A stretch of DNA of 14,863 nt from Clostridia bacterium. GTDB lineage: Bacteria > Bacillota > Clostridia > Christensenellales > CAG-314. A program made the position numbers and the translations under genes. Location: positions 1-14,863 of the forward strand of contig JAFQWS010000084.1 of NCBI GenBank assembly GCA_017407305.1. The letters are read 5' to 3'. Shown piece after piece: positions 1 through 7,882 of the stretch (its first letter is position 1; every line of letters begins with the position of its first letter). The notes beneath the pieces are model-generated. The model saw only the letters and a list, made by a program, of their open reading frames with translations, was not told the origin of the DNA and did no database searches.

Positions 1-815
1 ACTGCTCCGTCAATCAAAAAGTCAAAGGAATTTCTGTCTTTTTGAATTTGTTCAATTGTACCTTTTATTTCTTCAAAGGTTGTACAAAGTGCAAAAACTT
101 TGTTTGTTTTGAACTTGTTTTGTTTCAAAAAGTTTACCAAGTCACTTTGCGAGCGGGCAATGGGTTTGTCTTGAAAGCCAACGGAATAGAAAATCAAATC
201 CAAATTTCTTTCTGCTGTGACTTTTGCATCCAAATTACGCAAAGCTCCCGCTGCTGCGTTGCGTGCGTTTTTCAAAGGGTTGTCAAAGTGTTTTTCGTTG
301 TATTTTTCCACGGCTGAAAGGGGCATAATTCCTTCGCCTTGCACTTCAAATTCCCCTTGATAGTCAATTTTAAGTGGCAAACTGTTGATTGTTTTGACTT
401 GTGTTGTGATAACTTCGCCATCAATGCCGTTGCCACGAGTGACGGCTTGTACAAACAATCCGTCTTTATAAGTTACGTTTACCGTCAAACCATCATATTT
501 AAGTTCAACAGAAAAGGTGGTTTTGCCAATTTTGTCTTGCACCTTGGCAACCCAACTTTGAAGTTGTTCAAAATTTTGCACCTTGTCCAACGAATACAAA
601 CGTTGTTTGTGGGTGTAACTTTCAAACTTTTTCAAAGGTTCGCCACCCACACGTTGTGTGGGGCTGTCGGGCAAAATTATGCCTGTTTGTTTTTCTAATG
701 CAACAAGTTGATCGTAAAGAGCATCATAAGTGGTATCGGCCACCGTGGGGTTGTCCAATACGTAATACTCATAAGCCCAAATATTTAGTTGATTGACCAT
801 TTCTTGCATTGTCAT
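1..815 (-). CDS. ligA: NAD-dependent DNA ligase, N-terminal part (cut by window edge)
   Basis: LigA seals nicks between Okazaki fragments and during repair, using NAD+ to adenylate an active-site lysine. About 271 residues are visible, reading leftwards off the window without a stop. Residues 17-36 (YYVLDNPTVADTTYDALYDQ) match the LigA-specific domain Ia that binds the nicotinamide moiety. SPTQRVGG follows at 51-58, and the adenylation motif VELKYDG has its catalytic lysine at about residue 106. The visible part ends in FLIDGAV, which corresponds to the conserved IDGVV motif near the end of the nucleotidyltransferase domain. The OB-fold, zinc finger, HhH and BRCT domains lie outside. The ATG at 815 is chosen because AAGGAG lies 8 nt upstream, and that SD overlaps the pcrA stop codon. 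The pcrA-ligA order is the usual Firmicutes arrangement and suggests translation follows pcrA on the same message. Confidence 0.96.
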   Translation of the reverse strand, partial: MTMQEMVNQLNIWAYEYYVLDNPTVADTTYDALYDQLVALEKQTGIILPDSPTQRVGGEPLKKFESYTHKQRLYSLDKVQNFEQLQSWVAKVQDKIGKTTFSVELKYDGLTVNVTYKDGLFVQAVTRGNGIDGEVITTQVKTINSLPLKIDYQGEFEVQGEGIMPLSAVEKYNEKHFDNPLKNARNAAAGALRNLDAKVTAERNLDLIFYSVGFQDKPIARSQSDLVNFLKQNKFKTNKVFALCTTFEEIKGTIEQIQKDRNSFDFLIDGA

Positions 816-823
816 AGATAAAT

Positions 824-830
824 CTCCTTA
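824..830 (-). promoter_or_regulatory. Shine-Dalgarno of ligA fused to pcrA stop (TAAGGAG)
   Basis: On the minus strand the pcrA stop TAA forms the first three bases of TAAGGAG, which lies 8 nt before the ligA ATG. It fixes the ligA start at 815 and implies that ribosomes finishing pcrA are placed directly on the ligA SD. Confidence 0.8.
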
Positions 831-3005
831 TTTTAGCAACGTCAAAGGAGCAAATTTGACGTTCAAACGTTTTTTGCCCACCGATGCAAACACCACTTCG
901 GCAATGTCTCCGTTTATCATCATAACCATACCTTCGCCAAAGGTGGGGTGGTTTACACGTTGTCCCACTGCCAAATTTAAAATGGGTTTGGGTTGGGAAG
1001 AAGGTTGGGCAAATGTCGAAACTTTTGCACCATAACCATATTTTACGCCAAAATCGTCCTTTTCAAAATTTTGCTTGTATGCAAAATTGCTTGAACCATA
1101 GCCACCACTTGTCGTGCCAAAGGTGTTTTGTCTTGCGTTGGGATGAATTAAAGCATAGGCTTCTTTGTAAAAAGAACTTTGTTTGGTTTGATTGCGATTG
1201 CCAAAGTAAAACCTACTTTGAGCACGAGTCAAAAACAATCGTTGTCTTGCCCTTGTTGTAGCAACGTACATCAATCGTCTTTCCTCTTGAATTTCGTTGA
1301 GAGTAAATGCGCGACTGGAAGGAAACAATCCGTCTTCCAAACCAACGACGAAAACTGCCTTAAATTCCAGACCTTTTACGCCATGAATTGTACTGATTGT
1401 GACGGCATTTTCCGTCTTTTCCCCTCTGTCTTGGGATAAAGATGTCGTTTGCAAATAGTCGCCAAGTGTTGCTTGGGGACTTTCTTGACAAAAATCCACC
1501 ACCGATTGTTGCAATTCGTCAACGTTGAGCAAGCGATCCTCGTCTTCGGCATTGGAAAATTCTGCTCTTACGTCCAAAATATCCAAAAGATTTTTTACAA
1601 AGTCGGGCAAGGACAAACTTTCGGAAAGTTTTTGCAAATCTTTAAAAAGAAGGGAAAATGCACCCAATTTTTTCTTGGAACTTGCGCCCAAAGTGTCCAA
1701 ATTTCTCTCGTCTTCAATTACGCGAATTGCAGGTATTCCATAGTCTTGAGAAAGTGCCAAAACTTTGTCAATCGTTGCTTGGCCGATGCCTCGTTTGGGG
1801 AACAAAATGGCACGGTTAAACGCTTCGTTGTCATAGGGGTTGACAATCAATCTCAAATATGCCAAAACGTCTTTTACTTCCTTTCGTTCGAAGAACTTGA
1901 AACCACCAACGACGCGATAGGGAATTCCATATCTCAAGCACTCTTGCTCAAAATTGCGAGAAAGAGCATTTACACGCATCAAAATTGCACAATCTTTGTA
2001 AGAAAGGTTGTCGGTGTATTGCAAATCGACAATTTGTTGAATTACGTAGTGCGCTTCGTCTTGTTCGTTGTATGCTTCGAAAGTTTTTACGTCGTCGCCC
2101 TGTTTGTTTTGTGTAAACAACTGCTTTTCGTGACGTTGTGAGTTGCGACTGATAATTTTGTTGGCAACTTGCAAAATTTTCTTTGTTGAACGATAGTTTT
2201 CTTCCAAAATATACTTTTTGGCGTTGGGAAAATCTCGTTCAAAATCAAACATATTGCCCACGTTTGCACCACGCCAACTGTATATTGATTGGTCATCGTC
2301 GCCAACGACAAACAAATTTTGATGTTTACGTGCCAACATTTTGAAAATTTCGTACTGGATTTTGTTGGTGTCTTGAAATTCGTCAATACATATGTGTTGA
2401 TAGTGATTGGCAAAAATCTCCAAAACGTCGCTGTTTTCACATAACAATTTGTGTGCGTTGACAAGCAAATCGTCAAAGTCCATTGCGTTGTTGTCTTTCA
2501 TACCCTTGACGTATTGAATATAAAACTCTCTATCGTGGTCGGTCAAACAAGAAACGCCTTTCTCTTTGCCAACGGAAACGATATTTAATAATTCGTTGGC
2601 GTCAACGTCTTCGTTTGGTCTAACTTTTTTTGCCAATTTTTTAATAAAACTGAGTTTATCCGTTTCGTCGTAAATGGTAAAATTGCTGTTGTAACCAATT
2701 TTGTCGGCTTGTAAACGCAAAATATAGGCGCAAAAACTGTGAATTGTGGAAATTCGCATCATATCTGCACGGCAGTCGGAATTGAACAAACGCTCTTTCA
2801 TTTCGTTTGCTGCCTTGTTGGTAAAGGTAATTGCCAAAATAGAGTGAGGGGCAACGTTGTGCTCTTTTACCAAATATTCAATGCGATTGGTCAAAACTCG
2901 CGTTTTGCCACTGCCTGCACCTGCCAAAACCAACACCGGCCCCAAAGGAGCAGTAACTGCCTCGTATTGTTGTTGATTGAGATGTTCTAAATAGGCTAAA
3001 CTCAT
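828..3005 (-). CDS. pcrA: ATP-dependent 3'-5' DNA helicase PcrA (UvrD/Rep family)
   Basis: PcrA is a superfamily 1A helicase that clears RecA and stalled RNA polymerase from DNA and supports repair and rolling-circle replication. The 725-residue product has the family length and all motifs: Walker A AGAGSGKT at 28-35, motif Ia ITFTNKAANEM near 59-69, motif II DEFQDTN near 208-214, motif III GDDDQSIYSWRGA near 235-247, EENYRST near 268-274, motif V TIHGVKGLEF near 538-547, and motif VI EERRLMYVATTRA near 573-585. A Gly/Ser/Tyr-rich linker follows, then a C-terminal VNHPTFGEG domain (about 680-725), the Tudor-like module of PcrA that contacts RNA polymerase. An upstream in-frame extension to 3062 exists, but the ATG at 3005 is chosen: it forms a 4-nt ATGA overlap with the flavin reductase stop, has AAGGA just upstream, and begins the conserved helicase N-terminus. 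Confidence 0.97.
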   Translation of the reverse strand: MSLAYLEHLNQQQYEAVTAPLGPVLVLAGAGSGKTRVLTNRIEYLVKEHNVAPHSILAITFTNKAANEMKERLFNSDCRADMMRISTIHSFCAYILRLQADKIGYNSNFTIYDETDKLSFIKKLAKKVRPNEDVDANELLNIVSVGKEKGVSCLTDHDREFYIQYVKGMKDNNAMDFDDLLVNAHKLLCENSDVLEIFANHYQHICIDEFQDTNKIQYEIFKMLARKHQNLFVVGDDDQSIYSWRGANVGNMFDFERDFPNAKKYILEENYRSTKKILQVANKIISRNSQRHEKQLFTQNKQGDDVKTFEAYNEQDEAHYVIQQIVDLQYTDNLSYKDCAILMRVNALSRNFEQECLRYGIPYRVVGGFKFFERKEVKDVLAYLRLIVNPYDNEAFNRAILFPKRGIGQATIDKVLALSQDYGIPAIRVIEDERNLDTLGASSKKKLGAFSLLFKDLQKLSESLSLPDFVKNLLDILDVRAEFSNAEDEDRLLNVDELQQSVVDFCQESPQATLGDYLQTTSLSQDRGEKTENAVTISTIHGVKGLEFKAVFVVGLEDGLFPSSRAFTLNEIQEERRLMYVATTRARQRLFLTRAQSRFYFGNRNQTKQSSFYKEAYALIHPNARQNTFGTTSGGYGSSNFAYKQNFEKDDFGVKYGYGAKVSTFAQPSSQPKPILNLAVGQRVNHPTFGEGMVMMINGDIAEVVFASVGKKRLNVKFAPLTLLK

Positions 3006-3625
3006 TTTTTCCTTTTTGTGTACTTTGCCTTTGACATATCTACGTTGACACCCTTTCCACACTCTTTGATGAATTTGCGTTGGGTGGCAAAGCCAAATCT
3101 TGCCAAATGCTTTCCAGTCGCATAGTATTCGCCATGTTGATAGTTGACAAATCCTGCTTTTTTGTAGTCAATTGCACCATTGTTCATCAAACTTTGGTCA
3201 ACGTTGACTGCAAGGATGTCCGCCATGAAAATTGTGTGCGAACCCGATTCCACTTCTTGAAATACCTTGCATTCCAAATTGATAGGGCATTGTTCAATCA
3301 AAGGCACGTCCACGTGTTGTGCTTTGACTTTGCCAAAACCCATTTCTTCAAATTTATCTACGTCACGACCACTTCTTATTCCACAGTAGTCGCAAGCGGC
3401 AACCAAATTTTCCGGAACAAGGTTGACGACAAATTGACCAGTCTTTTTAATCATGTTGAAACTGTGTCTTTCGGGACGTACGGAAACGTACAACCTTGCA
3501 GGTTTGGAGGACAAAATGCCCACCCATGCAATTGTGATGATGTTGTCTTGTTGCCCGTCCGAGCAAGAAACAAGTACTGCAGGCAATGGTGCCAACAGCG
3601 TTGAAGGGGGTAAGGTAACTTTCAT
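3002..3625 (-). CDS. Flavin reductase-like FMN-binding split-barrel protein
   Basis: A 207-residue protein of the flavin reductase-like (FMN-binding split barrel, flavoredoxin/DIM6-NTAB) family, whose members bind FMN and pass electrons from NAD(P)H or a partner. Visible family features are the N-terminal strand APLPAVLVSC (12-21), NIITIAWVGILSSKPARLYV (28-47), where the flavin phosphate side usually lies, FVVNL at 65-69, and CGIRSGRDVDKFE at 81-93. GSHTIFMADILAV (128-140) is another barrel strand. The last 20 residues are Lys-rich and look like a tail. Substrate and partner cannot be told from sequence. Frame extends upstream to 3730, but the ATG at 3625 has AAGGAG 4 nt before it and overlaps the preceding stop as ATGA, so the longer form is rejected. 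It sits between yigZ and pcrA, with 4-nt overlaps on both sides, which points to translational coupling. Confidence 0.88.
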   Translation of the reverse strand: MKVTLPPSTLLAPLPAVLVSCSDGQQDNIITIAWVGILSSKPARLYVSVRPERHSFNMIKKTGQFVVNLVPENLVAACDYCGIRSGRDVDKFEEMGFGKVKAQHVDVPLIEQCPINLECKVFQEVESGSHTIFMADILAVNVDQSLMNNGAIDYKKAGFVNYQHGEYYATGKHLARFGFATQRKFIKECGKGVNVDMSKAKYTKRKK

Positions 3626-4233
3626 TCTTCTCCTTGAATTTGACCGAGCAAAGTTATTGTTGCTCTGCCACAAGCAAGTTCCACTGCTTTTTTGGTGAAA
3701 TCCTGCACGTTTTCTAAATCTATTTTGCAAGTTGCAATTACTTGGTCGGTGTATGAAACGTCACAAGTCATACTGTTGGCTTTGAAAAAGTTTTGCAATA
3801 CTTGGTAATCGGTGTAATTGCAATGAACTTCAACAATTTGGCAAGGTTTTACGTGTACCTTTTCGGCTTTGTCCAAGCCCAAAACCGCAGTTGAGGAATA
3901 GGCTCTTACCAATCCACCTGCGCCCAACTTTACTCCACCAAAATATCTTGTGACAACAACGCAAACTCTGTTCAAATTTTGCTTTTGAATAACTTGCAAA
4001 ATGGGCATTCCCGCTGTGCCTTGTGGTTCGCCGTCATCGCTGAATTTGACCTTGTCGTCCACAACGTAGGCATAACAGTTGTGTGTTGCATCATAGTGCT
4101 TTTTTGAAATTTCCAGATAGAAATCTCTTGCTTCTTCCACCGTATCTACACCCTTGACGTATGCCAAAAAAACAGACTTTTGAATAGTCTGTTTTTCTAT
4201 GGTTATTTGTTTTTTTACGGTGGTATATCTCAT
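3622..4233 (-). CDS. yigZ: YigZ/IMPACT family protein (UPF0029)
   Basis: A 203-residue protein with the full YigZ signature: QKSVFLAYV at 18-26, DATHNCYAYV at 48-57, SDDGEPQGTAGMPIL at 65-79, and VVVTRYFGGVKLGAGGLVRA at 92-111. These residues form the RNase PH/S5-like fold shared with yeast Yih1 and mammalian IMPACT, which control Gcn2; the bacterial role is poorly known, though translation-linked functions have been proposed. A ferredoxin-like C-terminal domain (about 130-203) is also normal for the bacterial proteins. The start at 4233 shares one base with the tyrS stop (TAATG) and has no clear SD, so re-initiation after tyrS is likely. Its position directly behind a tRNA synthetase fits a translation-related job but does not prove it. 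Confidence 0.93.
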   Translation of the reverse strand: MRYTTVKKQITIEKQTIQKSVFLAYVKGVDTVEEARDFYLEISKKHYDATHNCYAYVVDDKVKFSDDGEPQGTAGMPILQVIQKQNLNRVCVVVTRYFGGVKLGAGGLVRAYSSTAVLGLDKAEKVHVKPCQIVEVHCNYTDYQVLQNFFKANSMTCDVSYTDQVIATCKIDLENVQDFTKKAVELACGRATITLLGQIQGEE

Positions 4234-5438
4234 TATTCAAAAACTATCTTTACGTGTACTTTTTTGCCTTTGTGCAAAATAAACTGATTTTCTTCCATTT
4301 CGCTTTCGGGAATTTGCCAATCGAAAGAGGGAACTTTTTGTTCGTTGACAAATACGCAACCTTGGTCAATCAATCTTCTTGCTTCGCCACGGCTTTTTGC
4401 AACGTTTGCACAAATCAAAACGTCAACGATGCTGTTTGTCTTTGCCATTTTGGAGGTGGGCATGTTGTCGCCTTGCCCGGAAAATGCACTTCTTGCTTGT
4501 TCCAATGCAGTTTTTGCGTTTTCTTCGCCGTGAATAAGCTTTGTAATTTCGTATGCCAAGCGTTCTTTTGCCAAGTTGATGCGTTGATCTTTGTACTTTA
4601 CAAGTTCTTCAATTTCTTCCAAAGGCAAGAAGGTGAGCAATTTGAAGCAATTTTCCACCGATTGGTCTTCAATGTTGCGCCAATATTGGAAAAATTCATA
4701 AGGGCTTGTTTTATCTGCAGAAAGCCACAATGCACCTTTGGCTGTTTTGCCCATTTTGTGGCCGTCACTTGTTAGCAACAAAGAGCAGGTAAGTGCGTAT
4801 GCAGTGTCTTGCTTTTTACGTCTAATCAAGTCGGCACCACCAAGCATATTGCTCCATTGGTCATCGCCACCTACTTGCAAAGAGCAACCGTATTTTTCGT
4901 GCAATACGTAAAAGTCGTAAGATTGCATCAACATATAGTTGAATTCCAAAAAGCTCAAACCTTTTTCCATACGTTGTTTGAAACATTCGGCTGTGAGCAT
5001 TTTGTTGACAGAAAAACATGCGCCGACTTCACGCAAGAAATCAACGTAGTTGAGCTTTGTAAGCCAATCTGCATTGTCCAAAAGCAATGCTTTGCCATCG
5101 GAAAAGTCAATGAAACGGGAAATTTGCTTTTTAAAGCATTGGACGTTGTCGGCAATTTTTTCTTTTGTCATCATTGAACGCATGTCGCAACGACCGGAAG
5201 GATCGCCAACCATTGCCGTACCACCACCGATAAGGGCAATTGGTCTGTGTCCGTGACGTTGCATATGTGCCATTGCCATCAAAGGGATGAAGTGTCCAAT
5301 GTGCAAACTGTCTGCCGTGGGTTCAAACCCAATGTAAAAAGTTACTTGTTCATTGGCAAGTTTTTCGTAAAGTTCATCTTTAAAAACCGTTTGTTTTATA
5401 AATCCTCTTTCTTCCAGTACATCATAAACGTTTCTCAT
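4233..5438 (-). CDS. tyrS: Tyrosyl-tRNA synthetase
   Basis: Charges tRNA-Tyr with tyrosine in the cytoplasm. The 401-residue protein has the class I signatures: HIGH at 46-49 within FEPTADSLHIGH, GGDDQWSNMLGGADLIRR at 190-207 (tyrosine and tRNA recognition loop), and the KMSKS equivalent KMGKT at 228-232. An S4 RNA-binding domain occupies about 335-401 (SRGEARRLIDQGCVFVNEQK). The GGDDQWSN form may indicate the TyrZ-like branch instead of classical TyrS; that needs a tree. The ATG at 5438 has AGGAG 7 nt upstream, and the permease stop TAG is part of that TAGGAG. Many Firmicutes tyrS genes carry a T-box leader. Here the upstream gap is only 10 nt, so no T-box fits and expression must come from the operon promoter or an internal one. 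Confidence 0.97.
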   Translation of the reverse strand: MRNVYDVLEERGFIKQTVFKDELYEKLANEQVTFYIGFEPTADSLHIGHFIPLMAMAHMQRHGHRPIALIGGGTAMVGDPSGRCDMRSMMTKEKIADNVQCFKKQISRFIDFSDGKALLLDNADWLTKLNYVDFLREVGACFSVNKMLTAECFKQRMEKGLSFLEFNYMLMQSYDFYVLHEKYGCSLQVGGDDQWSNMLGGADLIRRKKQDTAYALTCSLLLTSDGHKMGKTAKGALWLSADKTSPYEFFQYWRNIEDQSVENCFKLLTFLPLEEIEELVKYKDQRINLAKERLAYEITKLIHGEENAKTALEQARSAFSGQGDNMPTSKMAKTNSIVDVLICANVAKSRGEARRLIDQGCVFVNEQKVPSFDWQIPESEMEENQFILHKGKKVHVKIVFE

Positions 5439-5445
5439 TTTTTAT

Positions 5446-5451
5446 CTCCTA
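5446..5451 (-). promoter_or_regulatory. Shine-Dalgarno of tyrS fused to permease stop (TAGGAG)
   Basis: On the minus strand the permease stop codon TAG begins the SD TAGGAG, 7 nt before the tyrS ATG. It is the same design as at the rarA/ABC junction and fixes the tyrS start at 5438. Confidence 0.8.
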
Positions 5452-7137
5452 AATTTCAATTCTATCGAAATATTTTTTACTGTTTTTCATCAAGATTGAG
5501 TGGGCAATCAACGAATAGACAATGCCCAAAACAATCAAAACAACGTACATCAACCAAAACAAGTCAATTTGAGCAACTTGATAGAGTGCAACAAACAAAC
5601 CTGCCACAATTAAGGTTGCAAAAAGCAAACACAATGCAATAAGCATCGTCCACCAAGTGTTGGGGCTGTTTTTCAAACTTGTTTGGAAGTTGGTCCAATC
5701 CAAAATGGGTTTGCGCAAATCCAAAAGCATTGTCACGCAGGACGAGCCAAAGGAAAAAATTATGGGTAAAAGTGCCAAAACAAAGACAAAATACCACTCA
5801 ATTGGCAAAACTGTTACGCAAATAACTGCTGTGGCAAGGTAGGAAATGGTTATCATTGCAGTTGACAACAACAACTTTGCGTTAAGTTGCGTTTTTAATG
5901 AAACGGGCATTGTTTTCATCATAAAGAAGGACGTGCGCTCCCTTGAGATGGGGTACATTGCCAAAACGTTGCCAGAAATTCCGATAACCAAGTTGTAAAA
6001 AACCACCATAATTAGCATCAAATTGGAATAAAAAGGATCGGAAAAATTCAATTGTTGATTGATACCGTCGGTAGTCAATGCAAAACAAAGCACTGCCATA
6101 ATAATGGGAATCAAAATGGGCATTGCCAAAACTTGAAATCCCATTTGACTTTCTCGAAGCAATCTTTTTAGGTCACACATTGCCAAAGTAAGCAATTTGT
6201 TTGATTGTTTTTCTTGCAAAAAGCGTGTGTCTTTGGCTTTTTTTGAAGTTTTTTCCAAACTTTTTGACAACATTTTTTTGTACAAAAGGTTGCTGAGCAA
6301 CACAGCCAAAGCCAATGACACCAAATTGAGACCAAGTGTTGCCAAGAAATTTAATATAATTTCTACAAAATTTGTGGACACCATTGCCGTTGCCAACCAA
6401 TAGTTGAAAAAGGCAAAAGTGCTGATTTTTTGTGAATTTTGACTGAAAAGATTTACCAAAAGCACTGCCAAATCGGAAAAATCCATTTGGTCGGAACCTT
6501 CCATACTGCCAAAGGACAACACCAAGGCAAAGTATGCGCCCATCACCACAAGGAAAAACAAGGTGGTAACCAACGTTTTTGCAAAACCTTTGCCTTGCAA
6601 ATAGTTGGACAAATAGGCAAAAGGAAAACACACTATTGCAACCAACAACAATGGAAGTAAAGGTATAATGACAACTGCGACAATCAAGAAAAAGTAAAAT
6701 TGTACGCCCAAACCTGCCCCAATGCCAAAAGGCAAAATCAAAAAGAGCGACATAACAAGACTTGTGGCAAGTTCGTACAAATAAACCAAAGTAAGTTTTG
6801 CCGTAAAAATCGTGATGGGCTTTACCGGCATTGACAACAGTCTTTCGGCATCATTGCAGGAAAACACCACGTTGAGCATAGAGGGTATGGAAAACATAAA
6901 AACCATACCTTGACAAGCACCCATCAAGACGGAAATGACTTCTTTTTGAATTGTTGCATCGGAAAGTGTGCCTACAAAATAGGTTTGCACTGCCATCAAC
7001 ATCAAAAGAGGCGCAAAAACAATGCCCAAAATCAACCTAGTGGATACGCCTTTTTTGTTGGATGCCTTTGATTTAAAGGTTGAGGCGCGTTGTTGATTGA
7101 GAAACATTGCTTTTACCAAAGCAAAAAACTTAGTCAT
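5449..7137 (-). CDS. ABC exporter permease (ABC-2-like, about 12 membrane segments)
   Basis: A 562-residue polytopic membrane protein. By eye there are about twelve hydrophobic segments, near 35-57, 66-92, 114-137, 146-178, 189-209, 259-286, 333-355, 371-395, 421-444, 447-470, 496-519 and 525-548. This looks like two six-helix halves joined by a charged cytoplasmic loop (about 287-332, KKMLSKSLEKTSKKAKD...). The segment SRERTSFFMMKTMPVS at 398-413 resembles the SREG...K..PV stretch of the putative ABC exporter family found in Firmicutes. The cargo is unknown. It is translated with the ATPase gene upstream: its ATG at 7137 lies inside the ATPase coding end (8-nt overlap) and has GGAGG 6 nt before it, which rules out the 7-codon longer frame. 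Together they should form one exporter. No periplasmic or substrate-binding protein gene is nearby, as expected for export. Confidence 0.88.
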   Translation of the reverse strand: MTKFFALVKAMFLNQQRASTFKSKASNKKGVSTRLILGIVFAPLLMLMAVQTYFVGTLSDATIQKEVISVLMGACQGMVFMFSIPSMLNVVFSCNDAERLLSMPVKPITIFTAKLTLVYLYELATSLVMSLFLILPFGIGAGLGVQFYFFLIVAVVIIPLLPLLLVAIVCFPFAYLSNYLQGKGFAKTLVTTLFFLVVMGAYFALVLSFGSMEGSDQMDFSDLAVLLVNLFSQNSQKISTFAFFNYWLATAMVSTNFVEIILNFLATLGLNLVSLALAVLLSNLLYKKMLSKSLEKTSKKAKDTRFLQEKQSNKLLTLAMCDLKRLLRESQMGFQVLAMPILIPIIMAVLCFALTTDGINQQLNFSDPFYSNLMLIMVVFYNLVIGISGNVLAMYPISRERTSFFMMKTMPVSLKTQLNAKLLLSTAMITISYLATAVICVTVLPIEWYFVFVLALLPIIFSFGSSCVTMLLDLRKPILDWTNFQTSLKNSPNTWWTMLIALCLLFATLIVAGLFVALYQVAQIDLFWLMYVVLIVLGIVYSLIAHSILMKNSKKYFDRIEI

Positions 7138-7870
7138 TGTTTTCCTCCAAATTTGCACCGGTAACTTTCAAAAATACTTGTTCCAAACTTACGTCTTTGT
7201 TTTGACGAATTTTGTCCAAGGTATCTACAACGACAAGTGAGCCGTTGTCAACGATGGCAATTCTATCGCACACCTTTTCTACAACGTCAATGACGTGAGA
7301 AGAAAAGAAAACGGTGTTTCCTTCGTCGGCGTGTTTGCGCATCAAAAGTTTGAGTTGATATGCCGATTGAGGATCCAAACCTGTCAAAGGCTCGTCCAAA
7401 ATCCAAACTTTGGGATTGTGCAAAAGGGATGCCACCACTAAAATCTTTTGTTTCATGCCGTGTGAAAAGGTTTTGATGGGATTGTTTAGCACCTTGTCCA
7501 ATTCGAACAACGTCAACAACTTTTCTGCACGTTGTTTGACTTGGTTGGAAGGTACTTCGTAAATGGTTGCAACAAAGTTCAAATACTCGTTTGCAGTCAG
7601 ATTTTCATAAGTTTCGTGTGTGTCGGGCACAAAACCAAGCAATTTTTTGGCTTGGATAGGATTTTGAGAAATGTCTATGCCGTCAATGGAAATTGCGCCT
7701 TCGTCAATGGACAAAATACCACAAATCATTTTGATGGTTGTGGATTTGCCTGCACCATTAGGGCCCAAAAAACCAAAAATTTCGCCGTCGTTGACCGTCA
7801 AAGTGAGATTGTCAACGGCCTTTTTTGCAGAATTTCCATATGTTTTTGAAACGTTTTGAATATTAATCAT
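7130..7870 (-). CDS. ABC transporter ATP-binding protein
   Basis: A 246-residue nucleotide-binding subunit that powers the adjacent permease. It contains Walker A GPNGAGKS at 36-43, an ABC signature of the form FSHGMKQ at 135-141 (in place of LSGGQ), Walker B VWILDEP at 155-161, D-loop GLDP at 164-167 and the switch histidine at 192 (SSHV). The usual Q-loop glutamine is not visible: the stretch reads GFVPDTHETYENLT at 79-92. From memory, drug/lantibiotic-type exporters of this class often carry such a VPD form, so it is probably not a defect. The ATG at 7870 has AGGAG 6 nt upstream, and the rarA stop forms part of that SD. Gene order ATPase then permease with an 8-nt overlap makes a stoichiometric pair likely. 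Confidence 0.95.
   Translation of the reverse strand: MINIQNVSKTYGNSAKKAVDNLTLTVNDGEIFGFLGPNGAGKSTTIKMICGILSIDEGAISIDGIDISQNPIQAKKLLGFVPDTHETYENLTANEYLNFVATIYEVPSNQVKQRAEKLLTLFELDKVLNNPIKTFSHGMKQKILVVASLLHNPKVWILDEPLTGLDPQSAYQLKLLMRKHADEGNTVFFSSHVIDVVEKVCDRIAIVDNGSLVVVDTLDKIRQNKDVSLEQVFLKVTGANLEENND
7144..7148 (-). promoter_or_regulatory. Strong Shine-Dalgarno (GGAGG) setting the permease start
   Basis: GGAGG on the minus strand lies 6 nt before the ATG at 7137, inside the last codons of the ATPase gene. It selects that ATG over the earlier in-frame ATG at 7158. Confidence 0.8.
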
Positions 7871-7876
7871 AATCTT

Positions 7877-7882
7877 CTCCTA
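7877..7882 (-). promoter_or_regulatory. Shine-Dalgarno of ABC ATPase fused to rarA stop (TAGGAG)
   Basis: The rarA stop TAG (7882-7880) is the first half of TAGGAG, 6 nt before the ATPase ATG at 7870. It ties translation of the exporter to the end of rarA. Confidence 0.78.

Noticed and set aside
1449..2141. 230-residue plus-strand ORF
   Set aside because: Antisense to pcrA; composition rich in Cys, Phe and Val, typical of shadow frames here.
3006..3062. 19-residue N-terminal extension of PcrA
   Set aside because: Overlaps the flavin reductase end, while the ATG at 3005 has an SD, an ATGA overlap and the conserved N-terminus.
3626..3730. 35-residue N-terminal extension of the flavin reductase
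   Set aside because: It lies in yigZ coding sequence, is very Arg/Asn/Ser-rich and has no SD, whereas AAGGAG precedes the ATG at 3625.
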